From contig CAZCYD010000039.1 in assembly GCA_964502735.1 (NCBI GenBank), forward strand, positions 1-27,530: 27,530 nt of DNA, written 5' to 3'. Positions 7,527 through 14,396 of the stretch are shown here, one piece after another; the first letter of the stretch is position 1, and every line of letters starts with the position of its first letter. The DNA comes from JACKAN01 sp964502735. GTDB lineage: Bacteria; Bdellovibrionota; Bdellovibrionia; Bdellovibrionales; UBA1609. The position numbers were made by a program, and so were the translations under genes. The notes beneath the pieces are model-generated. The model did not search any database. It saw only the letters and a program-made list of their open reading frames with translations, and was not told the DNA's origin.

Positions 7527-8233
7527 TAGAGTCCACAGAGCTCATAACTTCTATTGGTAAGGGGGTGGAAGTCAAAATAGTTTGTGGGAGGGCTGTGGTC
7601 AGGGTTATTTTCATAAAAAATAATCTCAGCTATTTTATGGAGGCCTTTCATTACAAAGCCTATAATCGCAAATGGAACGGAAAGTCGTTTCTCTAGAATT
7701 TTGTTTTGTTGAAGCTCTCTAGCTAGAGGCTCTGTTAATCTCTCCGCTTCACCCAAAATATTTGTTCCAGTGGAATAAACACCAGCAATGACGTAGGTGC
7801 CCATATTGTCGTTACTAACTATAGTAATTGTAATTGTTTTATTAGGAAGTTGAATGATGCAATCTACACCATCAGAAAGTTGGTTGAGACCTCCCAGACA
7901 CTGAGGGGTGCTGACCGCAAATGAGGCAATTTTGTAAATCTCCCTTGAACCATCTTGATTAGGCTCTTCGGAGTTTGAGCCTCGTGCTCGAACTGCAGTT
8001 CCCGCAGCTATGTCAATGGCGAAAATTAAGGGTTGATCTTCAAGTGTATCAATTTTTCCAGCAGCCTTTGATAAAAAGGATGGAACTTGTTGATATTCGG
8101 ATAGACTTCTTGCGGTTCTGTACTTCATTCCTTGTGCCGAGCACGGATTATTATTGGTAACCATATAAGCATGAGTTGCAGACGAAGCCAAAAAAATAGA
8201 TCCAGCAAAAGCAACAAGTTTTACCCAATTCAT
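7526..8233 (-). CDS. Secreted protein of unknown function
   Basis: I do not recognise this family. The 235-residue protein starts with a typical Sec signal peptide: Lys5, hydrophobic residues 6-18, and likely cleavage after ATHA near residue 23. The mature part holds Cys residues at NNNPCSAQG, TPQCLGG, VDCIIQ and the final ELCGL, an even number of four. This would suit two disulfides in the periplasm. There is a beta-rich middle (LPNKTITITIVSNDN) and a C-terminal PPTNYFDFHP segment. It lies 57 bases downstream of the DUF2145-like gene on the same strand and is probably in the same transcription unit, so the two may act together (inference). Its start lacks a strong ribosome site. A perfect 12-bp hairpin abuts its stop. 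Confidence 0.75.
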   Translation of the reverse strand: MNWVKLVAFAGSIFLASSATHAYMVTNNNPCSAQGMKYRTARSLSEYQQVPSFLSKAAGKIDTLEDQPLIFAIDIAAGTAVRARGSNSEEPNQDGSREIYKIASFAVSTPQCLGGLNQLSDGVDCIIQLPNKTITITIVSNDNMGTYVIAGVYSTGTNILGEAERLTEPLARELQQNKILEKRLSVPFAIIGFVMKGLHKIAEIIFYENNPDHSPPTNYFDFHPLTNRSYELCGL

Positions 8234-8290
8234 ATATAGATTCTCTTAGGTCTATTTTGTACAGTAGATTTCAACTTTAACTCAAGCGAA

Positions 8291-9433
8291 TTAAATGGGT
8301 TGATGACTTGAAGGTTCAGAGATTTTAGGCTCCGAAAGTCGTAGTTCATCGGGAAGACGGAATTCATACCTCTTTATGTGCGATCCCAACTGACGATCTA
8401 AATACTCATCGACTGATAAAACAGTATGCCCTTCAACAATGGCAAGAGGACCTGCTGCATAGGGGTGCTCTTTGGAAGTCACTTTTAAATATTCAGGTAA
8501 TGTCCACCGTGTAAAACCTCCCCAGCCCAGAGCAGCACCTGTTGCGTGCATGCCTGAGATGGCGAGCTTAGTAGGAAGATAACCCGTTTCTTTTAAATAA
8601 GCTACAGCCTCTTTGCGGGATTTTAGCTCGATGCTTGAAATTGAGGCAGCTAAAACTTCTAGGGGCCAAGTTGTTGAGTTTTGGTAATTTAAACTGTCTG
8701 AGTTTCTGTAGGTCGAGGCCAAGCGGTAGGTTTCAGCCATGAAATTAGAAGATTTTTCAGGGCTCGTAACTATATTAAATACCCGCTCCTGAATGTCATG
8801 AGGAAGTACAGTAATCAGAGTTGAGTAGTCGTAGGGTTTATCAGCAAAAAACCACCCTAAACCACCCTTGTGAACGACGGGTCGGCTTTTTTCACAAGGT
8901 TTGAGGAGGTGATAGATTTCCCAAGATTTGCGTGGGTCTGGATTATGAGTGTTCACAGCAAAACCAAGGTGTGAGTACCTCAGATGTCTTTTGTTATTTC
9001 TATCTTCAAACAAAGAAAGCATATAGTCTCTCTTCGCCTCTTTGCTGATTTCGTGAGAACTAAATGCTGAATGGAAATGGGATTCAACAGCTTTAGAGAT
9101 GTCTTTTAAAGATAGTGCACGACCACTTTCATTGTAGTCTTTTAGTATTTTCGTCTTTTCAGGGTCCGTTCCCGCTCGGGCAATTATAACGACCTTTAAG
9201 TCCTTTTTTGTTTCCTTCTTATAGTTGTCGCTTATACTTTTTAGCAGAAAACTTGTAGCAGATCCCATCTGGCCAGCGTTCAGGGCTCTCGTTTGAGTGA
9301 TGGGGGCGCACTTATCATTGGAGAGTCCTCCTCCACCCATATCTTCAGGGACATTTGCAAGCGTGATATGTGATAAAAATAATAAAGACAAAAATGCTAG
9401 GCTCAGGGGTGAAGTAAAGGAGTTTGATGACAT
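8291..9433 (-). CDS. Secreted DUF2145-like protein
   Basis: This 380-residue exported protein has signal peptide residues 1-26 ending in HITLA. The mature region resembles the DUF2145 family as I know it. The shared points are an IIARAG segment (83-88), RYSHLGFAV (152-160), an IYHLL-xx-C stretch (173-180), GLGWFF (191-196), YQNSTTWPLE (250-259) and a late VEGHTVLSVDEYL. The repeated pattern of conserved Arg, His, Cys, Gln and Asn suggests an enzyme. The biochemical role of the family is not known to me and I do not assign one. GGAGGG precedes the ATG. It is flanked by two other secreted genes on the same strand. Family membership is from remembered pattern and needs a profile search. Confidence 0.65.
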   Translation of the reverse strand: MSSNSFTSPLSLAFLSLLFLSHITLANVPEDMGGGGLSNDKCAPITQTRALNAGQMGSATSFLLKSISDNYKKETKKDLKVVIIARAGTDPEKTKILKDYNESGRALSLKDISKAVESHFHSAFSSHEISKEAKRDYMLSLFEDRNNKRHLRYSHLGFAVNTHNPDPRKSWEIYHLLKPCEKSRPVVHKGGLGWFFADKPYDYSTLITVLPHDIQERVFNIVTSPEKSSNFMAETYRLASTYRNSDSLNYQNSTTWPLEVLAASISSIELKSRKEAVAYLKETGYLPTKLAISGMHATGAALGWGGFTRWTLPEYLKVTSKEHPYAAGPLAIVEGHTVLSVDEYLDRQLGSHIKRYEFRLPDELRLSEPKISEPSSHQPI

Positions 9434-9498
9434 AGGCCCTCCGTAAACGAAAATTATTTGTTTAAACCTTTTGGCAAGATCTTACACTTGTGTTCGCC

Positions 9499-9602
9499 GG
9501 TTTACTTTTAGGCACTCGCTTTAGGCACTCGATCGCTTGAGTTTCTAATCATATTTGACAGTTCAGAGATAGTCGAGGTTGAGAATTGCCTAAAAGTAAA
9601 CC
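9499..9602. repeat. 15-bp inverted repeat enclosing a 13-bp tandem duplication
   Basis: GGTTTACTTTTAGGC (9499-9513) is the exact reverse complement of 9588-9602. Inside, TTTAGGCACTCG occurs twice in tandem (9507-9518 and 9520-9531, period 13). The right arm overlaps the foot and T-rich tail of the adjacent terminator. There is no gene in this 216-base gap. Confidence 0.6.
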
Positions 9603-9627
9603 CTCTTCCTCAATCAGGAAGAGGGTT
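9588..9627 (-). terminator. Intrinsic terminator of the small secreted-protein gene
   Basis: AACCCTCTTCCT (9599-9610) and AGGAAGAGGGTT (9616-9627) form a perfect 12-base-pair, GC-containing stem with a five-base loop. On the minus strand it is followed by TTTACTTTT. It begins about 23 bases after the stop of the gene at 9650-10219. The plus-strand side lacks a T-run, so it acts on the minus strand. Confidence 0.88.
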
Positions 9628-9649
9628 GCTCTAGGTAAAAAACTAAAAA

Positions 9650-10219
9650 TTAGTTTCTGCCTTTTGTGTATTTGTCTGCATAGAACTCATCAGGAGTCAT
9701 CAAAGCATTCCAAACTTCGCTAGGAAGTAAAAGAATATTTTGAACAGAACCTTTCAAGTTCCCTTGGCTAAGATCGCCTAAAGCAAAAATAACTTGGCCA
9801 CTGAAAGTAACGCTAGCATCACCAACTGTGTTAGCTACAAATGCAAGAGTGGCTTTCGCACCTCTATGAAGTTGACCACCAACTTCTTTTGATACTTCTA
9901 CTGTAAAAGAAGCAGAGTCTTTTACAAAATTAAAGCTCACAAGGGCAGAGTCGCCAACAAAGTGAACTGAAGCCACAACGACTTCGGCAGAACCAGTAAC
10001 AACATCACCAAGACCTCCAGATACTCCCTTAGTGTTCAATTGGCCAGCTGCGCTAACAGTTGCAATTGAACCATTCCACGAGTGAACAGTCCCGTGCACA
10101 ACTCCGTCCTTAGCCGTACTAAGGCTATCAACAGAGCCATTTGAAGCTCTAGCAATTGAATCAGCTTGTGCTGAAGCCATTCCCAATGTCGCGATTGTCG
10201 CCACGATAAGTTTTAACAT
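9650..10219 (-). CDS. Small secreted, Ser/Val/Gly-rich protein of unknown function
   Basis: The family is not recognised. The 189-residue protein has a clear signal peptide (MLKLIVATIATLGMASAQA, cleavage before Asp20). The mature region has no Cys and is rich in Ser, Val, Gly and Ala, with several predicted amphipathic strands and repeated G-D/S-x-V patterns (residues 30-140). A charged tail, TPDEFYADKYTKGRN, closes it. GGAGGG lies six bases before the ATG, and a strong dedicated terminator follows. Expression is therefore probably monocistronic and possibly high. A periplasmic or surface role is inferred from the signal only. Confidence 0.78.
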   Translation of the reverse strand: MLKLIVATIATLGMASAQADSIARASNGSVDSLSTAKDGVVHGTVHSWNGSIATVSAAGQLNTKGVSGGLGDVVTGSAEVVVASVHFVGDSALVSFNFVKDSASFTVEVSKEVGGQLHRGAKATLAFVANTVGDASVTFSGQVIFALGDLSQGNLKGSVQNILLLPSEVWNALMTPDEFYADKYTKGRN

Positions 10220-10626
10220 AAAATCCCTCCTATTTATTTAGTCTTCACTATTGCAGTAAAGACATTTTTATTTATAACCCCAAATAGAAACTTGCAGAGG
10301 ATGGATCTTCTTTTGATCGCACTCAGGTTTTATCTCCAGGTTAGCGCCTTGCTATCTCCAGAATCGAGTGCATTTATCTATAGGATCTATTACTAGGATC
10401 TATTTACCAGGATCTATTTATCCCTTGATCCATTTGATGATCTGATCCATTTGATTTTAAATCCCCCTCTTCAAATATGGGACTCAACCTACATACATTT
10501 TGTCGAAATGTCTCCAAAATGAACCGGACTTGAAAATTTTTCTTAAAGTTGTTTCTTTAGGCTTAGGAAGGCCTTTTAAGCTGAACTTGTTAAGATCAAG
10601 AAAGGTTTTTTTTGAAAAATATTCTC
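10220..10626. other. 407-base gene-free region with iterated GATC repeats
   Basis: No open reading frame with a ribosome site was found here. It contains eight GATC sites between 10304 and 10447. AGGATCTATT occurs three times (10382, 10395, 10409; spacings 13 and 14). GATCCATTTGAT occurs twice (10427-10438 and 10444-10455, spacing 17). The remainder, 10460-10626, is AT-rich with no clear terminator for the gene ending at 10627. The first part must hold the promoter of the secreted-protein gene at 9650-10219; a TATAAA on the minus strand near 10271-10276 is a candidate -10. Confidence 0.6.
10382..10455. repeat. Short direct-repeat array (GATC-containing)
   Basis: Three copies of AGGATCTATT are followed by two of GATCCATTTGAT within 74 bases, all sharing a GATC core. 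Arrays of short repeats beside a ParA-type gene are reminiscent of plasmid centromeres. They could equally be a replication-slippage product or an array of Dam-type methylation sites. Confidence 0.6.
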
Positions 10627-10959
10627 TTAACTAGATTTTTGATGAAAAAGCTTAGGAACAGGAATTCTGAATTTAAAAGGAAAAGGAGAGTTTCTGTTCT
10701 CCCTTTTTTTATCCGAATTTTTATCTGAAGCCCCCGATCTGTCCGAAGTGCTCGATTCGGGATTGAGAGACTCTGGAACTGTATCTAAGGTCAAAGAGGC
10801 CTGTTTATCTTCCGGGGGTGGCGAGTTTTTCGACTCTCTAGACCAAGGTTTAATATTTTTGCTTGTATCGTCGACTTCCATAGAGGCTGGACTCTTCGAG
10901 AGAGATTTTTGGTTAATTTTTTTTCTCTTTTTCTCAACTTGATTAAGACTCAAGGCCAT
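10627..10959 (-). CDS. Small basic, probably disordered protein downstream of ParA-like gene
   Basis: This is not a recognised family. The 110-residue protein has a Lys-rich N-terminus (VEKKRKK and following, residues 8-20). Then comes KPWSRES, a long Ser/Pro/Glu/Asp/Lys segment with no hydrophobic core (about 45-90), and a short closing PFPFKFRIPVPKLF stretch. It starts inside the 3' end of the ParA-like gene, with a 17-base overlap, so translation is coupled. Known ParA-type ATPases are often stimulated by a short basic N-terminal peptide of a small partner (ParB, McdB and similar), and this protein has the right size, charge and position for that. The partner role is inference; no DNA-binding domain is visible. 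Confidence 0.65.
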   Translation of the reverse strand: MALSLNQVEKKRKKINQKSLSKSPASMEVDDTSKNIKPWSRESKNSPPPEDKQASLTLDTVPESLNPESSTSDRSGASDKNSDKKRENRNSPFPFKFRIPVPKLFHQKSS

Positions 10960-12022
10960 GTGTGACCTCCGCCGTTAGGGTCCCAACTCGGGTTGAGAAC
11001 TGTTCTTTATATTTTTTAAGTTTAATTTTGTTAAAGGCCTCAATAGCAATGTTGGCGTACTGTACGGCAAGATCACAACCTGGACTAAACTCCGCTACAG
11101 ATAGGTTAAGTGCAGAAGATTCCTCCCCTGTTGAGTGTTCTGGAATGGAGTGTTCAGAGCAGTTGGGGATTTTTTCTCGGTACCAATCTCTTATTTCCAA
11201 GGAAAGCTTTCTTTGTTTTTGCCATCGCGTAGGAACATAGAAATGTTCAAAATGTAGATTCATGTCCGACTTAAATTCTCGAATAAAGGAGTCAAACATT
11301 TGAAAGTTTCTGAAGTTATTAATTTTACATTCAAGAGGAGAGACTAGGAGGTCACAGGAGGCAAGTGCGTTGGTAATAAGTAAGTTCCAATTTGGAGAGG
11401 CATCCAGAATAATAAGATCAAATTCCTTCTTTAAAGGTTTGATGACGTTTTGCTCTAGCCAAAATTCGCGCTTATTAATAAGATTAAGCGATCGATCAAG
11501 GCTCACCAGCTCGGGAGTTTCAGGTATAAAACTTAGTGTTGGCAGGTCTGTATCGATAAGTAGGTCTTTAAGTTCATATTTTTTGCTAAAAAGGTCGGGT
11601 AAGCCACGAATCGTTGAGAGTTTTTTTAGAGCTTGATCAAAGCTCTCTTCATTTTCAATCTCCTTATTAAAACCTAACGCAGAAGTAATATCTCCTTGCA
11701 TATCAAGACCGACGACACAGGTCTTGATGTTGTGCAAGGCTGCAAGTCGAGCCAAGTTCAAGGTTAGCGATGTTTTAAGAACGCCACCCTTAGTTACAAA
11801 GCTGCAAATAACAGAGGGTAAAGTGGGTCTTTTTAAGAACCCGAATCTTTGGCCAATATCGGGAAGTAAATTCTCTGGCCAAGATTTTCTTGTTCCATTT
11901 TTTGTTTTGGGAAACGGAGGAATAAGCTCCTCGTGCATGGCTTTTATTAGTTCTTCTTCGAGGGACGAAGGGTCTAGATGGTTAGAGAAGAGCTTAGCAA
12001 CTTTTTTGAGATTGTAATTCAT
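10943..12022 (-). CDS. ParA/MinD-type ATPase, divergent
   Basis: This 359-residue protein belongs to the deviant Walker A family that positions plasmids, chromosomes or protein cargoes on the nucleoid or membrane. After a 70-residue N-terminal extension comes TKGGVLKTS (signature Lys78, P-loop Lys83). The usual Gly of KGGVGKT is Leu here. Walker A-prime reads GLDMQGD instead of DLDPQGN, and Walker B is LIILDASP (Asp207). The C-terminal part, around residues 270-310, is Ser/Glu rich. No ParB-like gene is adjacent. Instead it overlaps a secreted redoxin gene upstream (ATGA, four bases) and a small basic protein downstream. It looks like an orphan cargo-positioning ATPase or a relic of a partition locus; which of these cannot be decided here. 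Confidence 0.82.
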   Translation of the reverse strand: MNYNLKKVAKLFSNHLDPSSLEEELIKAMHEELIPPFPKTKNGTRKSWPENLLPDIGQRFGFLKRPTLPSVICSFVTKGGVLKTSLTLNLARLAALHNIKTCVVGLDMQGDITSALGFNKEIENEESFDQALKKLSTIRGLPDLFSKKYELKDLLIDTDLPTLSFIPETPELVSLDRSLNLINKREFWLEQNVIKPLKKEFDLIILDASPNWNLLITNALASCDLLVSPLECKINNFRNFQMFDSFIREFKSDMNLHFEHFYVPTRWQKQRKLSLEIRDWYREKIPNCSEHSIPEHSTGEESSALNLSVAEFSPGCDLAVQYANIAIEAFNKIKLKKYKEQFSTRVGTLTAEVTHGLES

Positions 12023-12660
12023 GGCACGTCCTCTTTTTCAGTTTCCTTTTCCCCATTTTCTTTTTTAACTATATTTTGGTCTGACTTTTGATCTGTTGTA
12101 ATTTTACAACCCAATGGAGATGTAGTGGAAGTTGACAAAGGAGAGCCATTAATGAGGGCCTGTAAGGCATTATCTAGATAACTAGATGTAACGGGTTTGG
12201 TGGGATCGGGCTCGTTGTCAATCCTTCCATAGTAAACTCTTTTTTTGTCAGCGTTAAATAAGTAGGCTGTGGGAGTTCTTTGAACGCGAAACTGTCGGGT
12301 TAAGTAGAGTTTCGGGTCTAGAACGTAGGGAACGGGAGAAAATTCTGCGGCAGATTTGTTTAGAACCGTAGAACTGTCGTCAAAAAGGTTTTTGTCAGAA
12401 TTGGGGTTTACAATTACAACAAAGAAATGTTGGCCAGCAGCCCATTTTACCAGTTTAGTTAAGCGTTGACGCCAATCTTTGTCGTAAGGGCAATATTCAT
12501 TTGTAAATACAATTAGGGTGCCGTTTTTTTCTGATTTCCATTTCAGTTCATTATTGGATATATCAAAAATTGTCTTGTCTATGTTGGGCCATTTAGACAC
12601 GGGCTCAGAAAGGGCAATGCTAGTAAATAAGAGTGCATAGCAAAGAACAAAGGCTTTCAC
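12019..12660 (-). CDS. Exported redoxin (AhpC/TSA, thioredoxin-fold) protein
   Basis: The 213-residue protein has a signal peptide (residues 1-18, ending around IALS) and a thioredoxin-fold domain. TNEYCPYDKDW (about 53-63) matches the single-Cys CP motif of redoxins. VVIVNPNSD, VPYVLDP, RTPTAYLF (cis-Pro) and VYYGRIDN follow in family order. LDNALQALINGSPL and GCKI end the domain, and a 30-residue Lys/Glu-rich tail follows. It lacks a CxxC pair, so peroxidase-like or sensor activity is more likely than disulfide exchange. GTG start; no strong ribosome site. It lies 39 bases after gloB and overlaps the ParA-like start by four bases, an odd pairing of an exported protein with a cytoplasmic ATPase. 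Confidence 0.78.
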   Translation of the reverse strand: MKAFVLCYALLFTSIALSEPVSKWPNIDKTIFDISNNELKWKSEKNGTLIVFTNEYCPYDKDWRQRLTKLVKWAAGQHFFVVIVNPNSDKNLFDDSSTVLNKSAAEFSPVPYVLDPKLYLTRQFRVQRTPTAYLFNADKKRVYYGRIDNEPDPTKPVTSSYLDNALQALINGSPLSTSTTSPLGCKITTDQKSDQNIVKKENGEKETEKEDVP

Positions 12661-12699
12661 AGGTTCATTAAAGTCAGTCTTTTGGAGGAGGTCAATAAC

Positions 12700-13464
12700 T
12701 TAGTAGTGATTGCGGAGACTTCGCAGCTGCGTAAAACATAAGAGTTCATCATCTGATGTGAGTTGAAACCTGTCGAGTAGACTTGGAGTGTCGCATCTCA
12801 AGAAGGGGTTGCATTTTTTTTCGGTTAACAAAACAGTAGGAATCGAGGGCTGGCCATTTTGTCGTTTGGAGTTAACTTTTTTTATGTAGGCTTTTAAGTT
12901 TGAATTTGTGGGGTCTACGGTGATGGCGAATGCAGCATTGGTTTGGGTGTATTCATGAGTGCAGTAAACCAGAGTTTCGTCGTCGAGAGATTTAATAAGT
13001 TTTAAGCTTTCTAACATCTGTTGGGGAGAGCCTTCAAAGAGCCTGCCGCAGCCAAGAGAGAACAGCGTGTCTCCACAGAAAAGTATTTTCTCCAGGGGAA
13101 AGTGATAGGCTATGTGCCCCAGCGTGTGGCCTGGAATTTCGAGAACTTGGCAGTGGGTGTCACCAAAAATAATTTTGTCTCCAGATTTTAGAGTTTTATC
13201 GACCCCCGGGATCCTGTCTTTGTCATATTTTGAAGAGTAGATCTCTAGTCTATAAAGGTCCTTGAGTTCTAGATTGGCAGCCGTGTGATCTTCATGATGA
13301 TGAGTGTTAAATATAAATTGAGGCCTCCTATTTATAAGACTGGAAAAGTGGTCAACAACAGGTTTTACCTCCCCAGGGTCGACAATGGCGAACTGGCTAC
13401 CTGAGTTTAAAACAAAGATATAATTATCTTTGAGGGAAGGGATAACATCTACTTTTAGTGACAT
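12700..13464 (-). CDS. gloB: Hydroxyacylglutathione hydrolase (glyoxalase II)
   Basis: This enzyme hydrolyses S-lactoylglutathione to lactate and glutathione, the second step of methylglyoxal detoxification. The 254-residue length is normal. Metal ligands are THHHEDH (first MBL motif), GHTLGH, FCGDTLFSLGCGRLFEG (the CGRxFEG signature with the bridging Asp) and THEYT. The C-terminal glutathione-binding part has KCNPFLR. The start overlaps the end of pdxJ by ten bases, so the two are co-translated, although their pathways are not obviously linked. Confidence 0.93.
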   Translation of the reverse strand: MSLKVDVIPSLKDNYIFVLNSGSQFAIVDPGEVKPVVDHFSSLINRRPQFIFNTHHHEDHTAANLELKDLYRLEIYSSKYDKDRIPGVDKTLKSGDKIIFGDTHCQVLEIPGHTLGHIAYHFPLEKILFCGDTLFSLGCGRLFEGSPQQMLESLKLIKSLDDETLVYCTHEYTQTNAAFAITVDPTNSNLKAYIKKVNSKRQNGQPSIPTVLLTEKKCNPFLRCDTPSLLDRFQLTSDDELLCFTQLRSLRNHY

Positions 13465-14192
13465 ATTTTGAGATAATTTTTTATAGTTTTTTCTAATCCA
13501 TCATATAAAGACTCACAAATTAGAGCGTGGCCAATTGAGACTTCTTTTATGCACGGGATTTGCTGAATTAAGTAGGCCAGATTTTTTTGGTTTAGATCGT
13601 GTCCTGCATTAATTTGGATGCCGAGTCGAGAAAGCTCTTCGGCTACGCTTTTGTAAACTAGAGTCGAGTTTTCTTTGTTGGCAGTTTGGTAATCGCGAGC
13701 GTATTTTTCTGTGTAAAGCTCTACACGCTGAGGTTGAATTTCAAGTAGAGCTTTTTTTTGTTTCTCGTCAAATTCGAATGGATCTAAAAAAAGGGACACG
13801 CGAACTCCTACGGCCTTCAGTATTTTATTAACCTCAATGAGCATTTGTAAATTGTTGTGAAAGTTCCAGCCAGCATTTGACGTCAAGGTATTGGGGGGGT
13901 CTGGAACCAAGGTGCATTGGTGTGGCTTTAATATGCAGATCATTTCAATAAAATCGGGATGGGGATAGCCCTCAATATTAAATTCTACATGTGGCTCTTT
14001 AGATAGCCAATTGCCAATATCCTGTGCATCTTTCTTAGTTATGTGCCGTTCATCCGGGCGAGGGTGGATAGTTATACCTCGAGCTCCAAACTTTACGATG
14101 TCTTTCGAGACACTGAGCAGATTAGGCATATCTTGTCCACGAGAATTTCTCAATGTCGCGATTTTATTTACATTTACACTTAATAGAGTCAT
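13455..14192 (-). CDS. pdxJ: Pyridoxine 5'-phosphate synthase
   Basis: PdxJ condenses 1-deoxyxylulose 5-phosphate with 3-amino-2-oxopropyl phosphate to make pyridoxine 5'-phosphate in the DXP-dependent vitamin B6 pathway. The 245-residue TIM barrel shows VNVNKIATLRNSRG near the start, GITIHPRPDERHIT (His and Arg substrate contacts, about 40-53) and NIEGYP with the catalytic Glu. LVPDPP, NAGHDLN (His) and IGHALI follow for the phosphate site. The NIEGYP/HPRPDERHI wording matches the type also seen in Bacteroidetes and deltaproteobacteria. GAGG four bases before GGGAATG supports the ATG start. It is first in the minus-strand run to 10627 and divergent from pckA. Confidence 0.94.
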   Translation of the reverse strand: MTLLSVNVNKIATLRNSRGQDMPNLLSVSKDIVKFGARGITIHPRPDERHITKKDAQDIGNWLSKEPHVEFNIEGYPHPDFIEMICILKPHQCTLVPDPPNTLTSNAGWNFHNNLQMLIEVNKILKAVGVRVSLFLDPFEFDEKQKKALLEIQPQRVELYTEKYARDYQTANKENSTLVYKSVAEELSRLGIQINAGHDLNQKNLAYLIQQIPCIKEVSIGHALICESLYDGLEKTIKNYLKICH

Positions 14193-14284
14193 TCCCCCTC
14201 AAGTAAGTCTCAACCTTAGAGTTGTCAAGAAAGTCTCCTTTGTGGTTTTAATCCAAGGACGGCAGTAGAGGGTTATTCTGCTTT

Positions 14285-14300
14285 GCAGCTATTTTGCTGC
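14285..14300. promoter_or_regulatory. Small stem-loop in the pdxJ/pckA divergent gap
   Basis: GCAGC-TATTTT-GCTGC forms a five-pair hairpin or a dyad site, preceded by CTGC-TTT-GCAG. It lies 97-112 bases upstream of pckA. No confident promoter was identified in the 204-base gap. The function is unknown. Confidence 0.3.
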
Positions 14301-14396
14301 TATATAGCGACTTCAGAGTCTTAATGCTTTACATTGCGCAGTGTTATGAAGCACAAAGGTGTTAAATGCTCTTATGTATGAAAGGGGTAAATATCA

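Noticed and set aside
10748..12017. Several plus-strand frames of 64-97 residues opposite the ParA operon
   Set aside because: All lie antisense to well-supported genes, lack ribosome sites, and have Ser/Leu-rich compositions typical of shadow frames.
14200..14228. Perfect TTGACA on the minus strand as the pdxJ promoter
   Set aside because: The -10 at proper spacing is poor (TACTTG) and would fall on the ribosome-binding site, leaving no leader before the ATG.
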